From Bradyrhizobium agreste (GTDB lineage: Bacteria > Pseudomonadota > Alphaproteobacteria > Rhizobiales > Xanthobacteraceae), in NCBI RefSeq assembly GCF_016031625.1, contig NZ_JACCHP010000004.1, positions 268,123 to 332,122 on the forward strand: a stretch of 64,000 nt of DNA. Reading direction: 5' to 3'. Under the pieces are notes generated by a model. The model did no database searches, was not told where the DNA came from, and worked only from the letters and a program-made list of their open reading frames with translations. How positions within the stretch are numbered: position 1 is the stretch's first letter; each line of letters begins with the position of its first letter. Positions 44,475 to 53,898 of the stretch are shown piece after piece. A program made the translations under genes and the position numbers.

Positions 44475-45488
44475 TCAGCTCAGCTTGCCGCTCGCGGCCT
44501 CCAATAGAGACCAGGCCTCCTCGCCATACTTGCTCTTCCATTCTCCATAGAATCCGGACTGCTGCAGCTTGGTGCGGAAGGCGGAGGCATCTACCTTGAG
44601 GAATTCGAGGCCTTTGGCCGCCAGTTCACCCTGCAATGAATTGTTGAGAGCGGCGACGTCGGCCCGCTGCTTGAGGGCCGCGTCATTGACGGTAGCAACG
44701 ATCAGGTCGCGGTCGGTAGCCGAGAGTCCCTCAAACGATCGCCTGTTGGTTAAGAACCAGAATCCATCCCACATGTGGTTTGTTTCGGACAGGTACTTTT
44801 GGACTTCGTACATCTTCGCGAAGTAGATGCCCGCAAGAGGGTTTTCCAGGCCGTCCGCGACCTTCGTCTGCAACGCGGAATACGTCTCTCCCCACGGGAT
44901 GGAAGTGGGGGATGCTCCCAACGACTTGAACAGCGAGGTCCAAAGCGGACTAGGTGGGACGCGAATCTTGAACCCTTTGAGATCGTCCGGGGTTTTGATC
45001 GGGCTGCGCGCAGATGTCGTCTGCCTGAAGCCGTTGTCCCACATCTTATCGAACGCCACGATGTTGGCTTTGGCGAAGCTCGCGACGATGTGCTTTCCAA
45101 GTGGTCCATCCACGGCATTCCAGACCTGCTTGTAGTCCGAGAACGCAAAACCTATCCCTGTGATGGCGGCTACGGGAACCAAGGTGGCGACAATCAGGCC
45201 CGACGAGGCGAAGAACTCGAGGGCGCCGGACCTGAGCTGACTGAGCATGTCCGCATCGGTGCCAAGCTGACTGTTCGGAAAGACCTGGATGTCGACCCGC
45301 CCGTCTGTTCCTTTCAGTATCGTCTCGCTCGCCTCCCTCATTCGAACATTGAGCGGGTGATCCGCTGGCATGATGTTGGCGAACTTCATCTTGAACTGAG
45401 GCTCGGCCCGCAAGATAGATGGACTTGCAAAGCCCACCGCCAGGCCCGTCCCGCCCAACAGAAGTCCGCGGCGCGAAAGCTTCCTCAT
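44475..45488 (-). CDS. TRAP substrate-binding protein (DctP)
   Basis: A 337-residue periplasmic protein with a twin-arginine-like signal (KLSRRGLLLGGTGLAVG, ending at LRA). The TRAP signature VFPNSQLGTDADMLSQLRSG follows, then MWDNGFRQTT and the ligand-region IRVPPSPLWTSLFKSLG. AGGAGGAG precedes the ATG at 45488. It pairs with the fused permease downstream. It is paralogous to the binding protein at 58212, with the same signature and MWDNGFR motif, so the two TRAP systems probably carry related sugar acids. Confidence 0.92.
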   Translation of the reverse strand: MRKLSRRGLLLGGTGLAVGFASPSILRAEPQFKMKFANIMPADHPLNVRMREASETILKGTDGRVDIQVFPNSQLGTDADMLSQLRSGALEFFASSGLIVATLVPVAAITGIGFAFSDYKQVWNAVDGPLGKHIVASFAKANIVAFDKMWDNGFRQTTSARSPIKTPDDLKGFKIRVPPSPLWTSLFKSLGASPTSIPWGETYSALQTKVADGLENPLAGIYFAKMYEVQKYLSETNHMWDGFWFLTNRRSFEGLSATDRDLIVATVNDAALKQRADVAALNNSLQGELAAKGLEFLKVDASAFRTKLQQSGFYGEWKSKYGEEAWSLLEAASGKLS

Positions 45489-45553
45489 AGTCTCCTCCTT
45501 GTTAGCAGCTTTGTTGACCGGCTTGCGCTGCGGGCTGCATCGCAGCGAGTTAC

Positions 45554-46408
45554 TCAACCCTTCTCGGCGAAGAACTTCAGCAAAGCCTGCAAGACGAATT
45601 CAGGCTGCTCCTCCGCGACCCAGTGGCCGCAATTGGGAATGATGCCGCCACGTACGTTCGCGGCAACGCGCTTCAGAGAGTCTAAAGTCTCCAATCCACG
45701 CCCGAATGCCTTGTCTCCCCCAAGAGCGAGCACCGGCATCGTGAGTTTGCCGTTGCGTTCAAGCACTTCCCGGTTATCGGCCGCGTCCTGCGCGAACGCG
45801 CGGTAATAGGCGAACATTGCCCGGAACGCCCCTAACTTCTTGTAGGTGCGGTAGTATTCCTGCTTGTCTTCCTCCGAGATGCAGTTGGCTCGATGGCCGT
45901 AGTTCTCGAAGAACCAATTCATCATCAGCTCCTCTCGGCCGGCGCAGAGCGCTTCCGGGAGATCCGGCGTGCGATAGAAGGGATGATGCCAGCGTCTGCC
46001 ACCCTGGGACATCTCAGCTCCGTCACCGGGTATGGTGACGTCCAGAATGGCCAGGCGCGACACTGCTTCCGGGTGATGCGCTGCGAGGGAGAATGCGACT
46101 GGCCCACCCCAGTCATGGCCGACAAGATGGAACCGGGTTACGCCGAGATGGTCATGGACTAGTTGCCATACGTCTTCGGCGACCGTCTTCTTGTCGTACC
46201 CGGACACGGGACGCGTCGAGTCGCCAAGGCCCCTCAGGTCCGGGGCGACAACGAGGTATTTTTCGGCCAGCTTGGGCAGAATGAAGCGCCATTCGAACGA
46301 TGTCTGCGGAATTCCATGGAGAAGCACCAGCGCTTCGCCCTGTCCTGCCGTGAGATAGTGAAGGGTGACTTCCTTCAGATCGGCGAACTGTCCAGTGAAA
46401 ACGCTCAT
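45554..46408 (-). CDS. Alpha/beta hydrolase (epoxide hydrolase/haloacetate dehalogenase-like)
   Basis: A 284-residue hydrolase with oxyanion motif HGIPQT, nucleophile elbow GHDWGG (D99) and the catalytic histidine in NCGHW (about 262). An aspartate nucleophile is typical of epoxide hydrolases and haloalkane/haloacetate dehalogenases. The arginine that follows the nucleophile in fluoroacetate dehalogenases is a tryptophan here, which favours the epoxide-hydrolase branch. It is translationally coupled to the LtnD-like gene upstream and lies before the TRAP genes. It may open a lactone or epoxide formed in this pathway. Confidence 0.85.
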   Translation of the reverse strand: MSVFTGQFADLKEVTLHYLTAGQGEALVLLHGIPQTSFEWRFILPKLAEKYLVVAPDLRGLGDSTRPVSGYDKKTVAEDVWQLVHDHLGVTRFHLVGHDWGGPVAFSLAAHHPEAVSRLAILDVTIPGDGAEMSQGGRRWHHPFYRTPDLPEALCAGREELMMNWFFENYGHRANCISEEDKQEYYRTYKKLGAFRAMFAYYRAFAQDAADNREVLERNGKLTMPVLALGGDKAFGRGLETLDSLKRVAANVRGGIIPNCGHWVAEEQPEFVLQALLKFFAEKG

Positions 46409-47328
46409 GGTTGGCTAGCTCCCGCATCGGCTGTCATGGCACGATAGGCGCGAACCACCTGGCTGTCGTCGATCTGTCCCGCTCCCTGTCCGGACACCGC
46501 CAAGAACATTTGCTGAGCGACCGATGCAAGGGGAGTTGGCGCCTTGAGCCGGAGACCCGCATCCAGCACTATTCCGAGATCCTTCACGAAGATGTCGATC
46601 GCGCTCGTAACCTTTGGGTCGTTCGCGACCATCCGCGCCCCGCGATCCCGCAGCATCCAGCTTGAGGCGGAAGACTGCGAGAAGATGTCAATCAAGATGC
46701 GCGGATCGATGCCCGCCTTGGCTCCGAGCGCCACGGCCTCGCCCGCGGCGGCCAAGTGCACTCCGCACAGGAGCTGGTTGATTGTCTTGACCAACGCGCC
46801 TTGCCCGGCACGTTCGCCGACGTGGAAGACTTTGTCGCCCATCGCGTCCAGGATCGGCTTCACGAGCTCGAACGTCTCGTCATTGCATGCGGCCATGATC
46901 GTGAGTCCGGCGGATGCCGCACCCGCTACCCCCCCTGATACCGGAGCGTCGACGAAGCGTCGTCCCTTCGCCGCAACCTGAGCGGCGATCTGCTCGACCT
47001 CCGCGGCTGGACACGTGGCCATCAGGATGACTGTCGCGCCGGCCGGCAATGCGTCCACAGCTCCGGACTGGAAGAGAACCTGTTCTGCCTGACCAACGTT
47101 GACCACCATCAAGAGAAGGAACTCGGACCTAGTTGCCGCATCGCGCACGGACTCGGCCCACGTGCCTCCGTTCTCTTCGAACGCCACGCGCGCGCCGGCG
47201 CGAACGTCGAATCCCTTCACGCGAAAGCCGCGAGAGCACAAATTGCGCGCCATCTGGGAGCCCATCGATCCGAGCCCGATGAAGCCGATCTGCTTCGGCG
47301 CGGAAGCGGGTGAGCTCTGCTGTTGCAT
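46405..47328 (-). CDS. ltnD: L-threonate dehydrogenase-like enzyme (HIBADH family)
   Basis: A 307-residue beta-hydroxyacid dehydrogenase. The NAD-binding part starts with GFIGLGSMGSQMARNL. Next come the substrate loop DAPVSGGVAGA, the catalytic lysine in GALVKTINQLLCG and a C-terminal helical domain. The segments MVVNVGQAEQVLF, SSWMLRD and VDIFVKDLGIVLDAG recall L-threonate dehydrogenases (LtnD), which make 2-oxo-tetronate. An OtnC-like decarboxylase (55177) and a DUF1537 kinase (61257) encode later steps of that route. The ATG at 47328 has GAGGAC upstream; an earlier ATG at 47349 has none. The substrate remains inferred. Confidence 0.82.
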   Translation of the reverse strand: MQQQSSPASAPKQIGFIGLGSMGSQMARNLCSRGFRVKGFDVRAGARVAFEENGGTWAESVRDAATRSEFLLLMVVNVGQAEQVLFQSGAVDALPAGATVILMATCPAAEVEQIAAQVAAKGRRFVDAPVSGGVAGAASAGLTIMAACNDETFELVKPILDAMGDKVFHVGERAGQGALVKTINQLLCGVHLAAAGEAVALGAKAGIDPRILIDIFSQSSASSWMLRDRGARMVANDPKVTSAIDIFVKDLGIVLDAGLRLKAPTPLASVAQQMFLAVSGQGAGQIDDSQVVRAYRAMTADAGASQP

Positions 47329-47339
47329 GTCGTCCTCAA

Positions 47340-48356
47340 TCAAAGCCATGACTTGATGCTATTCGAGATCGCGCTTGCGGAAATTCCGTAGCGGTCGTGA
47401 AGCGTTGGAAGTGCGCCGGCGGCCAGAAATTCATCCGGAAGCCCGATATGGTGGAAAACGGGATATACGCGCGCGCGCATCAGAAGCGTCGCGATGGCTT
47501 CGCCCAGTCCGCCGATGACCGAATGGTTCTCGGCAACAACGACGGCCCGGCCCGGCTTTCGACAGGCCGCGACGATCGTTTCGACGTCGAGCGGCTTAAT
47601 GGTGGGAACATGCAGTACGGCCGCTTTGATGCGATCCGCCGCGAGTAGCTTCGCAGCCTCAAGGGCGCGCATCGTCAGCAGGCCTGAAGATATGATGAGG
47701 ATGTCTTCCCCATCGCGCAATTGCGTCGCTTTGCCGAGTTCAAATTCGTAACCGTACTCGTCCAGCACGAGCGGCACCTGCCCACGCAGGAGCCTCATGT
47801 AAACCGGACCCTTATGCTCGGCGATAGCCGGCACCACCTGCTCGATTTCCAAAGCGTCGCAGGGATCGATCACCGTCATGTTGGGCATCGCGCGGAGGAG
47901 CGCGAGATCTTCTGTCGCCTGATGGCTGGGGCCGTAGCCGGAGGTCAGGCCGGGCAATGCGCAGGCGATTTTGACGTTGCGATTCTCCCCCGCGATCGTC
48001 TGATGGATGAAATCGTACGCGCGACGTGACGCGAAGACGGCGTAAGTCGTGACGAACGGAATGAAGCCTTCTGAGGCCAAACCCGATGCGCTGCCAAAAA
48101 GAAGCTGCTCGGCCATGCCCATTTGATAGTGGCGGTCGGGGAACTCGTTGGCAAAGACGTGGAGATCAGTGTATTTGCCGAGATCTGCCGTCATTCCAAC
48201 GATCTCGGGACGTCGGCGGGCGACCTCGATAAGCGCGTGACCGAAAGGGGCAGGCTTGGTCGCCTGACCCTCGGCTGCGATCGACGCGATCATCGCGGAG
48301 GTGGTCAGCCGCGGCTTGCTCGGCGCCGTCGTGGCGTTGGTCGTTTCCGGCTTCAT
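47340..48356 (-). CDS. Transketolase C-terminal subunit (split type)
   Basis: A 338-residue protein with the pyrimidine-binding and C-terminal domains of transketolase. It begins around FGHALIEVARRRPEIVGMTADLG and has FANEFPDRHYQMGMAEQ and the catalytic ALPGLTSGYGPSHQATEDLA. The start codon overlaps the stop of the N-terminal subunit by ATGA and has GGGAGGTC upstream, so the two are made in equal amounts. Split transketolases occur in several sugar pathways, including the D-apulose-4-phosphate transketolase AptAB. The partner full-length enzyme at 40520 is distinct. Confidence 0.9.
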   Translation of the reverse strand: MKPETTNATTAPSKPRLTTSAMIASIAAEGQATKPAPFGHALIEVARRRPEIVGMTADLGKYTDLHVFANEFPDRHYQMGMAEQLLFGSASGLASEGFIPFVTTYAVFASRRAYDFIHQTIAGENRNVKIACALPGLTSGYGPSHQATEDLALLRAMPNMTVIDPCDALEIEQVVPAIAEHKGPVYMRLLRGQVPLVLDEYGYEFELGKATQLRDGEDILIISSGLLTMRALEAAKLLAADRIKAAVLHVPTIKPLDVETIVAACRKPGRAVVVAENHSVIGGLGEAIATLLMRARVYPVFHHIGLPDEFLAAGALPTLHDRYGISASAISNSIKSWL

Positions 48357-49192
48357 GCTGACCTCCCTTCGCCGAGCGCCTTTAGTGCCAATTTCCACTC
48401 ATTCGCATCGACCCGCATGAAATGGTTTGGTTCACGAGCCTCCAGAAACGGAACTCCCTTTCCCATCAGAGTGTCGGCGATAATCATTCGGGGCTGCGGT
48501 TCTTGGTGTGTCTTCGCCGCATCAAAGGCCCCGACAACTGCCTCCAGATCGTTACCGTCGACACGTTGCACGAACCAACCGAACGCCCGCACCTTGTCAG
48601 CGAGCGGCTCGAATCCCATCATCTGTTTGGACGGTCCATCGGCCTGCTGATTGTTGACGTCCACGATGGCGATGAGATTATCGAGCCTGAAGTGGGCTGC
48701 CGACATCATCGCCTCCCACTTTGAGCCTTCGTCGAGCTCGCCGTCGGAGAAGAGCGTGTACACGCGGCTGTCGGAGCCCCTTCTCTTGAGACCCAGACAC
48801 TTGCCGACCGCGATGCTCAGACCGAGCCCCAACGAACCGCCCGACATCTCCATTCCCGGCGTGTAGCTTGCCATTCCAGACATGGGCAGTCGGCTGTCGT
48901 CGAATCCATACGTGTCAAGTTCGCTTTCCGGTACGATCCCGGCCTCGATTAGCGCCGCATAGAGGGCGATGGCATAGTGGCCGTTCGAGAGCAGGAAGCG
49001 GTCGCGGCCATCCCATTCCGGGTCTTCCGGCTTATAGCGCATGGCGTGAAAATAGGCTGCCGCCAGCACATCGGCGATGTCGAGCGCCTGCGCAATGTAC
49101 CCCTGTCCTTGGACTTCGCCCATGCGCAGCGCGTGGCATCTGATGCGACGCGCGCGTTCGCTCAATGAAATATTGTGACCCTGACCTGTCAT
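48353..49192 (-). CDS. Transketolase N-terminal subunit (split type)
   Basis: A 279-residue ThDP-binding subunit. It has RDRFLLSNGHYAIALYAAL, GGSLGLGLSIAVG and the ThDP/metal motif SDGELDEGSKWEA to VDVNNQQADG. It starts at the ATG 49190-49192; sequence further upstream in the frame is antisense to the LysR gene. Only a weak ribosome binding site is visible. The divergent LysR regulator at 49413 probably controls this pair and the LtnD-like, hydrolase and TRAP genes downstream. All of these follow with short gaps or overlaps to 42596. Confidence 0.9.
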   Translation of the reverse strand: MTGQGHNISLSERARRIRCHALRMGEVQGQGYIAQALDIADVLAAAYFHAMRYKPEDPEWDGRDRFLLSNGHYAIALYAALIEAGIVPESELDTYGFDDSRLPMSGMASYTPGMEMSGGSLGLGLSIAVGKCLGLKRRGSDSRVYTLFSDGELDEGSKWEAMMSAAHFRLDNLIAIVDVNNQQADGPSKQMMGFEPLADKVRAFGWFVQRVDGNDLEAVVGAFDAAKTHQEPQPRMIIADTLMGKGVPFLEAREPNHFMRVDANEWKLALKALGEGRSA

Positions 49193-49412
49193 GTTTTCTA
49201 CGTCCGTGTCCTTTCTACGAGCCAAAGACCCACAGGTCCTCCGCTTCGCGAACTCGTCACGCAGAATCAGACTCCGCTCGGCTGCGAGCGGGTTGAGCGT
49301 TTCTCCGATCTCTGCGGTTATTCGTCCGCTATTTCGTTCGAGACCGTATCCCCCTTGTCCAATTGCAACAAAAGAATTAAACCCTCTTTTAGATGAATAG
49401 GGCTCATTTGAC

Positions 49413-50306
49413 GTGTCCGAGACTCCGCAGCTTCGCGCCATCCAGATTTTTGAGGCCGCGGCTCGCCTCGGATCGTTTCTTCGTGCTGCGGATGAATTGA
49501 GCCTGACGCCATCGGCAGTGAGCCACCAGATAAGGTCGCTCGAAGAATCGCTTGGCGTGCAACTCTTCCACCGCATCAATCGCGCCGTCATGCTGACGGA
49601 CATCGGCAGCAAATACGCCGACGAGATCTCGGAGGCGTTGGGACGAATAGAGGCCGCGACGCACACGATTACGCGACGGGGCAAGAGTGATATCCTCACG
49701 ATACATTCCGTTCCGAGCTTTGCCAGCCAATGGCTCATGCCACGATTGTCCAGGTTCGGCGCTCTCAATCCAGCGATCGATCTCAGGCTCAACGCATCGG
49801 GCGATGCAGCCGATCTTGGAGGCGATGCGGTCGACATCGACATTCGCTATGGGACGTTCGTTCCTGCGGCGTACCTAGGGGTCGATCCCTTCCCTCTCGA
49901 GACGATCGTCGTCTTATGTTCACCCAAATTGATGAAGGGGGCCTCGCGTATTCGAACACCAGCCGACCTAAAGAAGCACGTCCTTATCCACTCCGAGGTC
50001 AATCTCTATAGATGGAGGCATTGGGCCGAAGATAAGAACGTGGAATTGGATCTTGAACGAGGTCCTCGCTTCGATCGGTCGTTCATGGCGATCAGCACCG
50101 CCGTGGATGGCCTGGGCGTCTGTTTGGAAAGCCGTCTTCTGGTGCAGCGCGAGCTCGAAGACGGCCGCCTTGTCATGCCGTTCGGCGCTTCCGGCAAGCG
50201 GATAAAATGCCATAGTCTCGTTTACCGGCGATCCCGGTCGAACGTTCCGAAGATCGCGACGTTCCGGTCCTGGCTGGTTCGTGCCCTCAAGGAGACAGAC
50301 ACGTGA
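49413..50306 (+). CDS. LysR-family regulator (GcvA-like)
   Basis: A 297-residue regulator with an N-terminal helix-turn-helix (about 5-65; GSFLRAADELSLTPSAVSHQIRS is the region, with SHQI as recognition part) and an effector domain (about 90-295) opening with ILTIHSVPSFASQWLMPRL. This opening is typical of the GcvA/AmpR branch. The start is a GTG without a good ribosome binding site. It is divergent from the split transketolase operon with 220 bases between, the normal LysR arrangement, so that operon is the likely target. Confidence 0.9.
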   Translation: MSETPQLRAIQIFEAAARLGSFLRAADELSLTPSAVSHQIRSLEESLGVQLFHRINRAVMLTDIGSKYADEISEALGRIEAATHTITRRGKSDILTIHSVPSFASQWLMPRLSRFGALNPAIDLRLNASGDAADLGGDAVDIDIRYGTFVPAAYLGVDPFPLETIVVLCSPKLMKGASRIRTPADLKKHVLIHSEVNLYRWRHWAEDKNVELDLERGPRFDRSFMAISTAVDGLGVCLESRLLVQRELEDGRLVMPFGASGKRIKCHSLVYRRSRSNVPKIATFRSWLVRALKETDT

Positions 50307-50394
50307 GCCGCTCTGAGCCCGGTTCACGCAGCAGCCGTACACGCGTATGTTCCGGTCCTCGGTTCTCGCTGTTATCTTTTCGAAAATACCCTGC

Positions 50395-51246
50395 TCATTT
50401 TGAGTCACGCCAGCTATGCGCCGGAACGTACCCGAGTATCCGACGCGCCTTATCGATCGAGAGGAGCGTTTCGTTGCCCTTGACTGCTCTTTTGAACGGC
50501 ACTCCGGGAAAGTACTTTGCGGCGAGCTCGGCGCTCGGCGTCGGAAAGACTGTATCCTGATTTGCTATGACGAAGACCTCCGCTCCTTTCAAGTCGGACT
50601 CGAGCGACAACCGAATGGCCAGCGCTCCGTCCCGAGCGTCGATGTAACCGAATAGATTGAATTTCCGCACCTCTGGGTCGAATGAAGGGAAGTCTGCATA
50701 TTCGGACGGATCCATTACGTTCGAGAACCGGAGGCAGATGATTTTCGTTTCGCGATCCCACCGGCAGAATTGGCGCGCCAACTCCTCGCCAACTGCCTTG
50801 GAAAGCGAGTAGGCGGTCTCTGGTCGCGCGGGATAGTCCTCATCCAAGGGCAAGTATGGGGGCGGAGTCTCGTACGGGAGTCCGAGCAGGGTCTCGCTCG
50901 ACGCCCAAACGATGTTTCGTATGTGAAGACGTCGCGCGGCTTCGAAAACGTTGTATGTGGCCAACGTGTTTATTCTGAAAACCTCTCCGCTGGGCTTGAC
51001 GCCCGGCATCGGAATGGCTGCGAGATGTACGATCGCATCGACACGACGATTGTGATTCCAATCCATGCCTGACAGTAGTTCGAGCGTGCGGTCCAGGCTG
51101 GTGAGGTCAACCTCGACAAAGGGGCAGATGCGCTGCTCCGGTGGCGAAACGTCGGCGTTGATCACGTTGTAACCGCGATCCAGTAGATCACGGACGCAGG
51201 CCCTGCCCAGTTTTCCGCTGCCGCCGGTTACGATCACCAAGGTCAT
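50395..51246 (-). CDS. NAD-dependent epimerase/dehydratase family sugar dehydrogenase
   Basis: A 283-residue extended-SDR protein with cofactor motif VTGGSGKLGR (TGGxGxxG), an acidic residue after the second strand (NADVSP) that favours NAD, VHLAAIP, and the catalytic YSLSK. The small size without a long sugar-nucleotide domain fits uronate dehydrogenases or D-erythronate dehydrogenase (DenD) rather than nucleotide-sugar epimerases. GGAAGG precedes the ATG at 51246. It directly follows the second ribose-type importer, so it likely oxidises the imported sugar or acid. Confidence 0.87.
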   Translation of the reverse strand: MTLVIVTGGSGKLGRACVRDLLDRGYNVINADVSPPEQRICPFVEVDLTSLDRTLELLSGMDWNHNRRVDAIVHLAAIPMPGVKPSGEVFRINTLATYNVFEAARRLHIRNIVWASSETLLGLPYETPPPYLPLDEDYPARPETAYSLSKAVGEELARQFCRWDRETKIICLRFSNVMDPSEYADFPSFDPEVRKFNLFGYIDARDGALAIRLSLESDLKGAEVFVIANQDTVFPTPSAELAAKYFPGVPFKRAVKGNETLLSIDKARRILGYVPAHSWRDSK

Positions 51247-51280
51247 CTGCACATTCCTTCCAATTCTAGATTTCGCTTGA

Positions 51281-52255
51281 TCAGGAGCGCTGGCTTCGAC
51301 CAAGCGCCACTGCCAAGACGATCAGGACGCCGCGGGCCATGAGTTGCTGACTGAAATCCAAACCCAGCAGGATCAGGCCGTTGTTGATCACACCAATCAG
51401 CAGAGCTCCGACGATCGATCCCACGACTGTACCGGCTCCGCCGAACAGGCTAGTACCGCCCAAAACGACCGCCGCAATGACGGAGAGTTCATCCCCCTCT
51501 CCCAGCTGGAAACGTCCGGATTGGAGGCGCCCCGCATAGAGCATCCCAGCGATTGATGCCGCGGTCGCTGTAATAAGAAGCGCCTGGAATTTTACTGTCC
51601 GCGTCTTGACGCCGCTGTAACGGGCCGCGGTTTCGCCACCGCCGGTCGCCAGAAGTTTTCTGCCGAAAGGCGTTTTATGCAGGGTAATGTGAGAAACGGT
51701 CCCAAGTATAGCCACCCAAAATACCAATACCGGCACTGGACCGATGTTACCCGAACCGAAAATCGCGATGAACGTATCGTCTATAACCGGCACCGGAGAG
51801 GTGCCGCTCGTCCACATACCCAGCCCACGCGCGAATCCCATCATCCCCAAGGTTACAAGGAACGAAGGAATACCGACCCAGGCAGTGAGTCCGCCGTTCA
51901 CCGCTCCCACGACGAGGCCCGTGGCTAGTCCAGCCAGCACGCTCGGGATCAACCCGTAGCGGCTGAGTGTAATGCTGGAGACGACGGATGCGAGGCCTGC
52001 GATTGCTCCTACCGACAAATCGATCTCGCCAGCGCACAGCACGAACGTCATAGCCATCGCCATGATCGAGATGATCGCCGTCTGTCGGGTGATGTTCAGT
52101 AGATTATTCGTCGACAGAAATCCGCGGTCGCTTAAGACGACCGCGAACACTGCGAAAATGAGGACGAAGCCGATGTAGACGACATACTGCCTCCAGTTAC
52201 CAATGAATGACAAACCCCGCCTGTTCCGCGCTGAATCTATGGACGCTGTCGTCAT
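51281..52255 (-). CDS. Sugar ABC transporter permease (RbsC type)
   Basis: A 324-residue membrane protein with eight to ten hydrophobic segments. It has the family segment LCAGEIDLSVGAIAGLASV and the loop LLATGGGETAARYSGV. It lies 17 bases behind the ATPase gene and completes the second ribose-type importer. The epimerase-family dehydrogenase follows after 34 bases and is probably cotranscribed. Confidence 0.9.
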   Translation of the reverse strand: MTTASIDSARNRRGLSFIGNWRQYVVYIGFVLIFAVFAVVLSDRGFLSTNNLLNITRQTAIISIMAMAMTFVLCAGEIDLSVGAIAGLASVVSSITLSRYGLIPSVLAGLATGLVVGAVNGGLTAWVGIPSFLVTLGMMGFARGLGMWTSGTSPVPVIDDTFIAIFGSGNIGPVPVLVFWVAILGTVSHITLHKTPFGRKLLATGGGETAARYSGVKTRTVKFQALLITATAASIAGMLYAGRLQSGRFQLGEGDELSVIAAVVLGGTSLFGGAGTVVGSIVGALLIGVINNGLILLGLDFSQQLMARGVLIVLAVALGRSQRS

Positions 52256-52272
52256 CGTGGTACCGTTCTCTT

Positions 52273-53853
52273 TCAGCGTGCGGGAGCAGTGAGCCGAACT
52301 TCTTGAAGCAGCATTTGCAAGCCGTGCTCGGCCTTCGCGATGCGCGCTCCACCGTCCGAATCAGACGGATCCTGGTCCTCCATCCAACTGGATATCTCGT
52401 CCCTCGTTACTTCTCTGACGAGACGGCCGTCGCTCATGATGAGGACGCGGTCGCTTACAGCAAGCAGTTCGGCAATCTCAGATGAAATCATGACAATGGC
52501 GCGCCCTTCGTCGGCTAACCCGCGGATCAGTTCGACGATTTCCGATTTGCTTCCGACGTCTATGCCTGCTGTAGGCTCGTCCAAAATGAGAATATCGGGG
52601 TTTGTGGCCATCCATTTCCCAAGCACGACTTTCTGCTGGTTGCCTCCAGAGAGGGTCCGCACCGGGACGGCGTCCGTCTCAGTCTTGATTCTGAGTTTGT
52701 GAACGATTCTTTCCGTCGACTTTGCTTCCTCAGCATTGTCGATCAAAGGCCCTCGAACGAGATCGTCGATCCTCGGGAGACCGAGGTTGGCCCGGACGCT
52801 ATGAGCAACAATCAATCCCTCACGCGATCGGCTTTCGGGTATCAATGCGATGCCCGCGTCCATTGCTGCGCGTGGCCGATCGATCTCGATGGGTCTATCT
52901 TTCACCCTGATCTCGCCGGAGAGTTTCTGGTCGATACCGAACATGACGCGAGCAAGTTCGCTCCGCCCCGATCCGAGCAGGCCCGCGATTCCGAGTACCT
53001 CACCAGCATGCACTTTGAAGGAGACCTCGATTGGCTTTTCGGTTCCCGAAACGTTGCGCAGCTCGAGGACCGGAGGCCGAGAGCGATCAACGGCCCGGGG
53101 ACGCCAGTCAAAGACCCCGACGCGTTTGCCGATCATGTGCTCGATAAGGTCCTGAATTTGCATCTGCTTTAGAGAGGCGGTCGCGACGTTGCGGCCATCA
53201 CGAAGAACAGTCACGTGCTCAGCGACCCGATAGATTTCGTCCATGCGATGCGAGACGTAGATGATGGCCACGCCGTCTGCAGTGAGGCGCTTCAGCACGC
53301 CAAACAGATGCTCCACTTCGAACCCGCTGAGCGCAGAGGTGGGCTCGTCCATGATGAGCACCCGCGCATTTTGCGAAATCGCCTTCGCTATTTCCACCAT
53401 TTGCATTTGGCCGGTGCTCAACTTCTCGACCCGGGTATTCGGATCAAGATCGAGCCCCAATTCGGACATCAAAGCCCGGGCCCTTGTTGCGGCGGCACCA
53501 TCGTCCACGAAGACGCCGAATCGTCGTGGCTCTCGCGTCAGAAAGATGTTCTGCGCGATCGTGAGGGAAGGAATGAGGCTCAGCTCTTGAAAGATCATTC
53601 CGATCCCGAGAGAACGAGATATCTCGGGACTATGGACGCTCATCGGCCGACCGAAGACCGAGATGGAACCCTCGGTCGGCGCAACTACCCCTTGAAGAAT
53701 TTTGAGCAGGGTGGACTTACCTGCGCCGTTTTCTCCCATTAGCGCATGAACCGTGCCGCGATCGACGGAGAACTCTACGCCTCGGAGGACATTAAGGCCG
53801 CCGAACGACTTCTTGATTCCAGTCATCTCGACCGCAGCGGCAACCTTGGTCAT
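52273..53853 (-). CDS. Sugar ABC transporter ATP-binding protein (RbsA type)
   Basis: A 526-residue double ATPase. The first domain has GENGAGKST, LSTGQMQMVEIAKAI and VLIMDEPTSAL. The second has GLLGSGRSELARVM in place of a full Walker A, LSGGNQQKVVLGKWM and ILILDEPTAGIDVG. GGGAAG stands before the ATG at 53853; a GTG one codon earlier is also possible. It belongs to the importer unit 55026-51281. Confidence 0.92.
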   Translation of the reverse strand: MTKVAAAVEMTGIKKSFGGLNVLRGVEFSVDRGTVHALMGENGAGKSTLLKILQGVVAPTEGSISVFGRPMSVHSPEISRSLGIGMIFQELSLIPSLTIAQNIFLTREPRRFGVFVDDGAAATRARALMSELGLDLDPNTRVEKLSTGQMQMVEIAKAISQNARVLIMDEPTSALSGFEVEHLFGVLKRLTADGVAIIYVSHRMDEIYRVAEHVTVLRDGRNVATASLKQMQIQDLIEHMIGKRVGVFDWRPRAVDRSRPPVLELRNVSGTEKPIEVSFKVHAGEVLGIAGLLGSGRSELARVMFGIDQKLSGEIRVKDRPIEIDRPRAAMDAGIALIPESRSREGLIVAHSVRANLGLPRIDDLVRGPLIDNAEEAKSTERIVHKLRIKTETDAVPVRTLSGGNQQKVVLGKWMATNPDILILDEPTAGIDVGSKSEIVELIRGLADEGRAIVMISSEIAELLAVSDRVLIMSDGRLVREVTRDEISSWMEDQDPSDSDGGARIAKAEHGLQMLLQEVRLTAPAR

Positions 53854-53898
53854 CACGCAGGTCTTCCCATCGAGAAATCGAATTGGCTTCTTGTCGCG

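Noticed and set aside
49193..49843. N-terminal extension of the transketolase N-subunit
   Set aside because: It would run antisense through the LysR gene; the ATG at 49192 fits the family length.
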